Assembly (NCBI GenBank): GCA_936450465.1
Contig: OW388296.1
Span: 39,460,023-39,524,022 of the forward strand
Source: Gibbula magus
Taxonomy: Eukaryota > Mollusca > Gastropoda > Trochida > Trochidae
DNA: 64,000 nucleotides
Direction of reading: 5' to 3'
Position numbers and translations under genes: made by a program
Notes under the pieces: generated by a model
Databases searched by the model: none
The model's input: the letters and a program-made list of their open reading frames with translations, nothing else
Told to the model about the DNA's origin: nothing
Part shown: one piece after another, positions 60,801 through 64,000 of the stretch
How positions within the stretch are numbered: the stretch's first letter is position 1
Layout: each line of letters starts with the position of its first letter

Positions 60801-62480
60801 GTACAATGATCAGTAAGCATGTCTATATTCACCAACACGAAGATCATGCCATCAGCTGCTCACAAACCTCGAGCTTCTCATTCAGCCAAGGTAGCTTTTA
60901 ATTCGTGTCACTTAACAATGGTTGTTATTTTCGTTTATACGTGACACCGTTTTCAACGACTACGACTAATCGGATCGTGTAATGGGCTGTTTACCCTCTT
61001 AAGTGAAGATTTACTCAATAACCTTTAAAGGCAAATTTGAACATGATAAAACTGCTAAGAATGAACTCGTAAAAAAGTTCAGATTTTAAAGAGAAGTAGC
61101 ACGTTTTTTGCAAAATTTATTTTTTTCAAATTTCCTATTTATAATGATAGTTTGTGCCATTTAAATTTACTTTAGAAGGTAAAACTTCTTATTACACAAA
61201 CCAATTATCCGTAGTAGTAATAACGATGATGTGTTTAAAGCAAAAATTGCATGGCGGCCATTTTATTGTGAACACATTTTATTATTTGGAATGACAAAAA
61301 CGATTCCCATGGCTTTACTGAGCCATGTAAACTCATTTTTCACTTGATTTTCCGAGGGTGTTTTACGATTGGTGAAATTAATTTTCAAATACATTTCATC
61401 GACTTATTTGAGCGAAAAAACGTACTACTGCCCCATTAATAGAAGAGGATAAAATGAAAGTGGCAGGAGAGAGAAACTCGGCGTTATATTTTTATTTTTT
61501 TGATAACTTGAACCTACAATACACCTGGACATTTTGACAAAAACCGTTTGGAACAGAAACGTCGTGAAAGCGTTATTTATACAATATTTAATATTGAAAC
61601 TTATGGTTGCAGGGTCTATTTCCTGAATCAGGGGAAAATACCATAAAACAGCATGTTATTTCTGTGTCCGTGAGTACTATATACCGTATACAGTCAGTAT
61701 ACGTTATCTCTCTATGTGTCGTGGCTAGAATCAAACACTGACTTGTGTTGCAGGCACCGAGGACCTGTGTACGTCCAATCAGATCATGAACTGTATGGAG
61801 AAAACAACTGGTAAGCAGCCCTACCAGCGTATTTACTGTGTAGTATGAGTGTAAAACCTACTGATATTCAAAGAAACACGACACTGTTAGGCTTCAAGCG
61901 GGTGTATCGTGTTGTGAGTTAAACTCTGGATGTTTCAGCGGCGTTCAGCGAGCACAAGAAGACATGTGACTGCAGCCCGCCCTGTGAGGAGACAGAGTTT
62001 GAGACGTACCTCTCATGCAGCAAGATAGCGCGGTGAGTTCATTATCACATTCTTATAATCAAACAGTGCATTACAACATTAATAGATAACAAATACATAA
62101 ATACATACATTTTACTAAGCATATCTCGTTAATTTAATTCAATTCTAGGATTGTTGATTTCAACTGAGACATAATCGGGTCATCTGGGCCATGTTCAATA
62201 AGCATTTAAACCTCTCTTGAACTCGATTTCTCAATGTACATGTAGTGCTATGTAGCAAAGGGAGCAGGCCTCGAGGCATCGCTCCGTGTCGTTCAGGAGG
62301 GATGAGCGCTCATTGAGCGATTATAATCGCTCACTGTTATGGAACAGACGGCTGATTTTCTCACTGAAACTTTCTGCGATAGCGCCGCCCACCCGATGGT
62401 TCACATCGAACTGATGAGCTCGGCGGAGGTGAAGACGGAGATCACCCAGGTCCCCGTCTACAGCTTCGAATCAATCATGG
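57687..62480 (+). CDS. DEG/ENaC/ASIC-family sodium channel, partial (lacks TM2 and C-terminus)
   Basis: Seven exons join with matching phases: 57687-57845, 58350-58914, 59122-59220, 60472-60646, 61754-61810, 61939-62032 and 62383-62480. They give at least 415 residues counted from the ATG at 57688. The order is family-typical: a cytoplasmic HG gating motif (residues 38-39, STVHGLP), TM1 (about 54-75, YFWFTLVFLMGVALTVAI), and a large extracellular domain with the GVCNTFN motif, DTCLAEC, RCGCRYY and TCDCSPPCEE. The last exon ends at VYSFESIM, where the pre-TM2 region starts. The family forms trimeric, amiloride-sensitive Na+ channels gated by protons, peptides or force; the gating stimulus cannot be told from this part. 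TM2 and the GxS selectivity filter must lie beyond 64000. Exons are GC-rich, introns AT-rich and repeat-laden. Confidence 0.93.
58350..58914 (+). CDS. Channel exon: TM1 and first half of the extracellular domain
   Basis: A 565-bp exon runs from the acceptor GATGTTGCAG to the donor CAG|GTGCGT (phase 0). It begins in TM1 and includes the extracellular VTFCDQES, paired cysteines NCTKSR and GQCLLD, and the family signature MGVCNTFNTS, which also carries a possible N-glycosylation site. Confidence 0.93.
59122..59220 (+). CDS. Channel exon: extracellular beta-sheet segment
   Basis: A 99-bp exon, acceptor TATGTGTCAG, donor ACG|GTGAGC, phase 0 at both ends. It encodes VTLHVKEEPPFP ... VPVGSSCLVQYKKIT, matching the palm-side strand ahead of the Cys-rich region. 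Confidence 0.88.
59334..59612. repeat. 27-bp minisatellite in a channel intron, about 10 copies
   Basis: ACCAATGTTAGAGTAGACAT plus GAGACAA repeats every 27 bp, with the last two units shortened. Since 27 is a multiple of three, frames stay open on both strands (MRQTNVRVD on +, SHVYSNIGL and LVCLMSTLT on -); these are not genes. It starts about 110 bp after the donor at 59221. Confidence 0.95.
60472..60646 (+). CDS. Channel exon: cysteine-rich domain, part 1
   Basis: The acceptor is CAACTACACAG and the donor CCAG|GTACGC (phase 1). It encodes RKSLTTPYKSF, EQCVELSNF, DTCLAEC and RCGCRYYLHP. The C-x3-C-x9-C-x-C arrangement is the family hallmark. A later acceptor (CTACAAG, ending at 60498) is possible but would remove the conserved PY pair. 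Confidence 0.9.
61086..61440. mobile_element. MITE, 355 bp, GTAGCACG-ended, in a channel intron
   Basis: The ends GAAGTAGCACGTTTTTTGC and GCGAAAAAACGTACTACTGC are inverted relatives of the element at 54868-55230, to which the interior aligns in the opposite direction (GGCGGCCATTTTATTGTG, CCCATGGCTTTACTGAGCC). Non-autonomous. Confidence 0.82.
61754..61810 (+). CDS. Channel exon: cysteine-rich domain, part 2
   Basis: A 57-bp exon, acceptor GTGTTGCAG, donor AACTG|GTAAGC, phase 1 on both sides. It encodes GTEDLCTSNQIMNCMEKTT with two conserved cysteines. Confidence 0.85.
61939..62032 (+). CDS. Channel exon: cysteine-rich domain, part 3
   Basis: The acceptor is GATGTTTCAG and the donor GCGCG|GTGAGT (phase 2). 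It encodes KTCDCSPPCEETEF and YLSCSKIAR, the closing cysteine cluster of the extracellular domain. Confidence 0.88.
62383..62480 (+). CDS. Channel exon: pre-TM2 segment
   Basis: The acceptor is CTGCGATAG and the donor ATGG|GTGAGT (phase 1). It encodes AAHPMVHIELMSSAEVKTEI and TQVPVYSFESIM. The sequence stops just where the conserved GG-LGLF-type pre-TM2 motif would follow in the next exon, outside the window. Confidence 0.8.
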
Positions 62481-62636
62481 GTGAGTACTCACAGTCACTG
62501 TCTACATTCTCCTCTCACTCACTGGTTAGTACACACTCCAACATCAGCCATCATTGACACCCTTATAAGTGAGCATCCTAAATATGTCTGTCTACTCCAT
62601 CAATTCCATTACATATGATTACGCACTCAGACCTCA

Positions 62637-63016
62637 TCCTCCGTTACCCATGGTTTTATATATGCTCCGTTACTCTCCACTATATCACCCATGGGAAATT
62701 TCATCAGAGAAATCTGTACTAAAATTACCTGCCCTTGGCCGGCGTGAGCCAATCAAACCGCTACGCAGCTTGGACCTGCGAGCCAATGACAATTCATATA
62801 AATATGTTTCAAAGCAAGCGAGGTCATTGTGTTAGCCGGTTATCTCCCTTGGCCATTTCCATCGTCTTATCCAACTGAGTATTTTCTTTGGTTACTGACT
62901 TCGTCACGCTGGCCAAGGGCGGGTAATTTGAGAACAGATTCCCCTGATAAGGTTTCCCATGGGTGATATAGTGGAGAGTAACGGAGCATATATAAAACCA
63001 TGGGTAACCGAGGATG
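62637..63016. mobile_element. Foldback element in a channel intron
   Basis: The left arm 62637-62749 (TCCTCCGTTACCCATGG...) and the right arm 62904-63016 are inverted repeats. About 65 bp at the outer end are nearly perfect and the inner part diverges more. The loop is about 155 bp. Absence of coding sequence fits a MITE or foldback element. Confidence 0.85.
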
Positions 63017-63089
63017 TCAGACCTCAGCTATGCGTCTTTTAAAACCAAATAGTTCATCAGCTTGAGTACACACCACGACAGCAATGATT

Positions 63090-63170
63090 TGTCTGTATAC
63101 ACACTCGTGTCCATGATTGGTAGCACACTCTCCGACATATCCCAGGTGTCTGACTACAACTCCAGTCCTG
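63090..63170. repeat. Diverged relatives of the 58-bp unit
   Basis: CACACTCGTGTCCATGATTG and CAGGTGTCTGACTACAACTC resemble parts of the 58-bp unit. A similar relic sits at about 62520-62605 (CACTCCAACATCAGCCATCA, TGTCTGTCTACTCCATC). Confidence 0.5.
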
Positions 63171-63317
63171 CTGATATACATTGATTAATCATAAAGTTCT
63201 CATCTTCCTCACTACCGTATGTACCAAACACTCTGTAATATACTCTTATACCACCTATGTTGATCTTATTGAGTAATTAAAGAATCTTGAAACAAGTCCT
63301 CCATAGCCGAGTACGCC

Positions 63318-64000
63318 TTCCAATATCACACAGCTGTCTGTCTACACCATCCTGTTCATCATTGGATAATACTCACTCCAATATCACACAGCTGTCTGTC
63401 TACACCATCCTGTTCATCATTGGATAATACTCACTCCAATATCACACAGCTGTCTGTCTACACCATCCTGTTCATCATTGGATAATACTCACTCCAATAT
63501 CACACAGCTGTCTGTCTACACCATCCTGTTCATCATTGGATAATACTCACTCCAATATCACACAGATGTCTATCTACACCATCCTGTTCATCATTGGATA
63601 ATACTCACTCCAATATCACACAGCTGTCTGTCTACACCATCCTGTTCATCATTGGATAATACTCACTCCAATATCACACAGCTGTCTGTCTACACCATCC
63701 TGTTCATCATTGGATAATACTCACTCCAATATCACACAGCTGTCTGTCTACACCATCCTGTTCATCATTGGATAATACTCACTCCAATATCACACAGCTG
63801 TCTGTCTACACCATACTGTTCATCATTGGATAATACTCACTCCAATATCACACAGCTGTCTGTCTACACCATCCTGTTCATCATTGGATAATACTCACTC
63901 CAATATCACACAGCTGTCTGTCTACACCATCCTGTTCATCATTGGATAATACTCACTCCAATATCACACAGCTGTCTGTCTACACCATCCTGTTCATCAT
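63318..64000. repeat. 58-bp tandem array, at least 11.7 copies, continues past the window
   Basis: TCACTCCAATATCACACAGC with CTGTCTGTCTACACCATC and TCATCATTGGATAATAC repeats every 58 bp with very few differences (for example near 63565 and 63808). It lies in the intron after the pre-TM2 exon and runs off the right edge. Its frame is not maintained. Confidence 0.97.

Overview
The window looks like AT-rich intergenic and intronic DNA from an animal genome, most likely a mollusc or another lophotrochozoan. The grounds are multi-exon genes with GT-AG introns, a DEG/ENaC-type sodium channel and a ninjurin, LINE debris, many MITE-like elements, and tandem units that end in GACGGACGGACG-type tracts. 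The species cannot be named from the sequence. No bacterial operons, CRISPR arrays, rRNA genes or tRNA genes were recognised.

Layout. Positions 1-18725 are one uninterrupted satellite array with a 43-bp monomer (about 435 copies), carrying longer amplification blocks and ending in a 200-N assembly gap (18726-18925). Positions 18926-19690 hold a 296-bp tandem repeat, with a diverged inverted copy at 21385-21690. Positions 20100-41900 are almost entirely non-coding and rich in mobile DNA. They include a TIR family with AGGCACTGTAGCACG-like ends, a foldback element with target-site duplication, a 2.6-kb tandem of about 144-bp units full of TGACCC/GGGTCA half-sites, a 1.6-kb element with TIRs of about 620 bp and a 5-bp target duplication, a perfect 51-bp-arm palindrome, and a 498-bp MITE. 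Positions 42270-45990 hold decayed LINE fragments on both strands, one split by a 172-bp tandem repeat.

Two host genes can be supported. A ninjurin-like gene has coding exons at 49072-49140 and 49346-49696 on the + strand, with a possible upstream exon ending at 48123. A DEG/ENaC/ASIC-family channel has seven phase-compatible coding exons from 57687 to 62480 (+). It runs from the cytoplasmic HG gating motif through TM1 and the cysteine-rich extracellular domain to just before TM2, and its last exons lie beyond the window. Its introns hold a 27-bp minisatellite, a MITE, a foldback element of about 380 bp, and a 58-bp tandem array that runs off the right end.

The two genes show no sign of working together and appear to be independent neighbours. 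The most distinctive feature of the window is the density and nesting of tandem and inverted repeats, several of which carry palindromes resembling transcription-factor sites.
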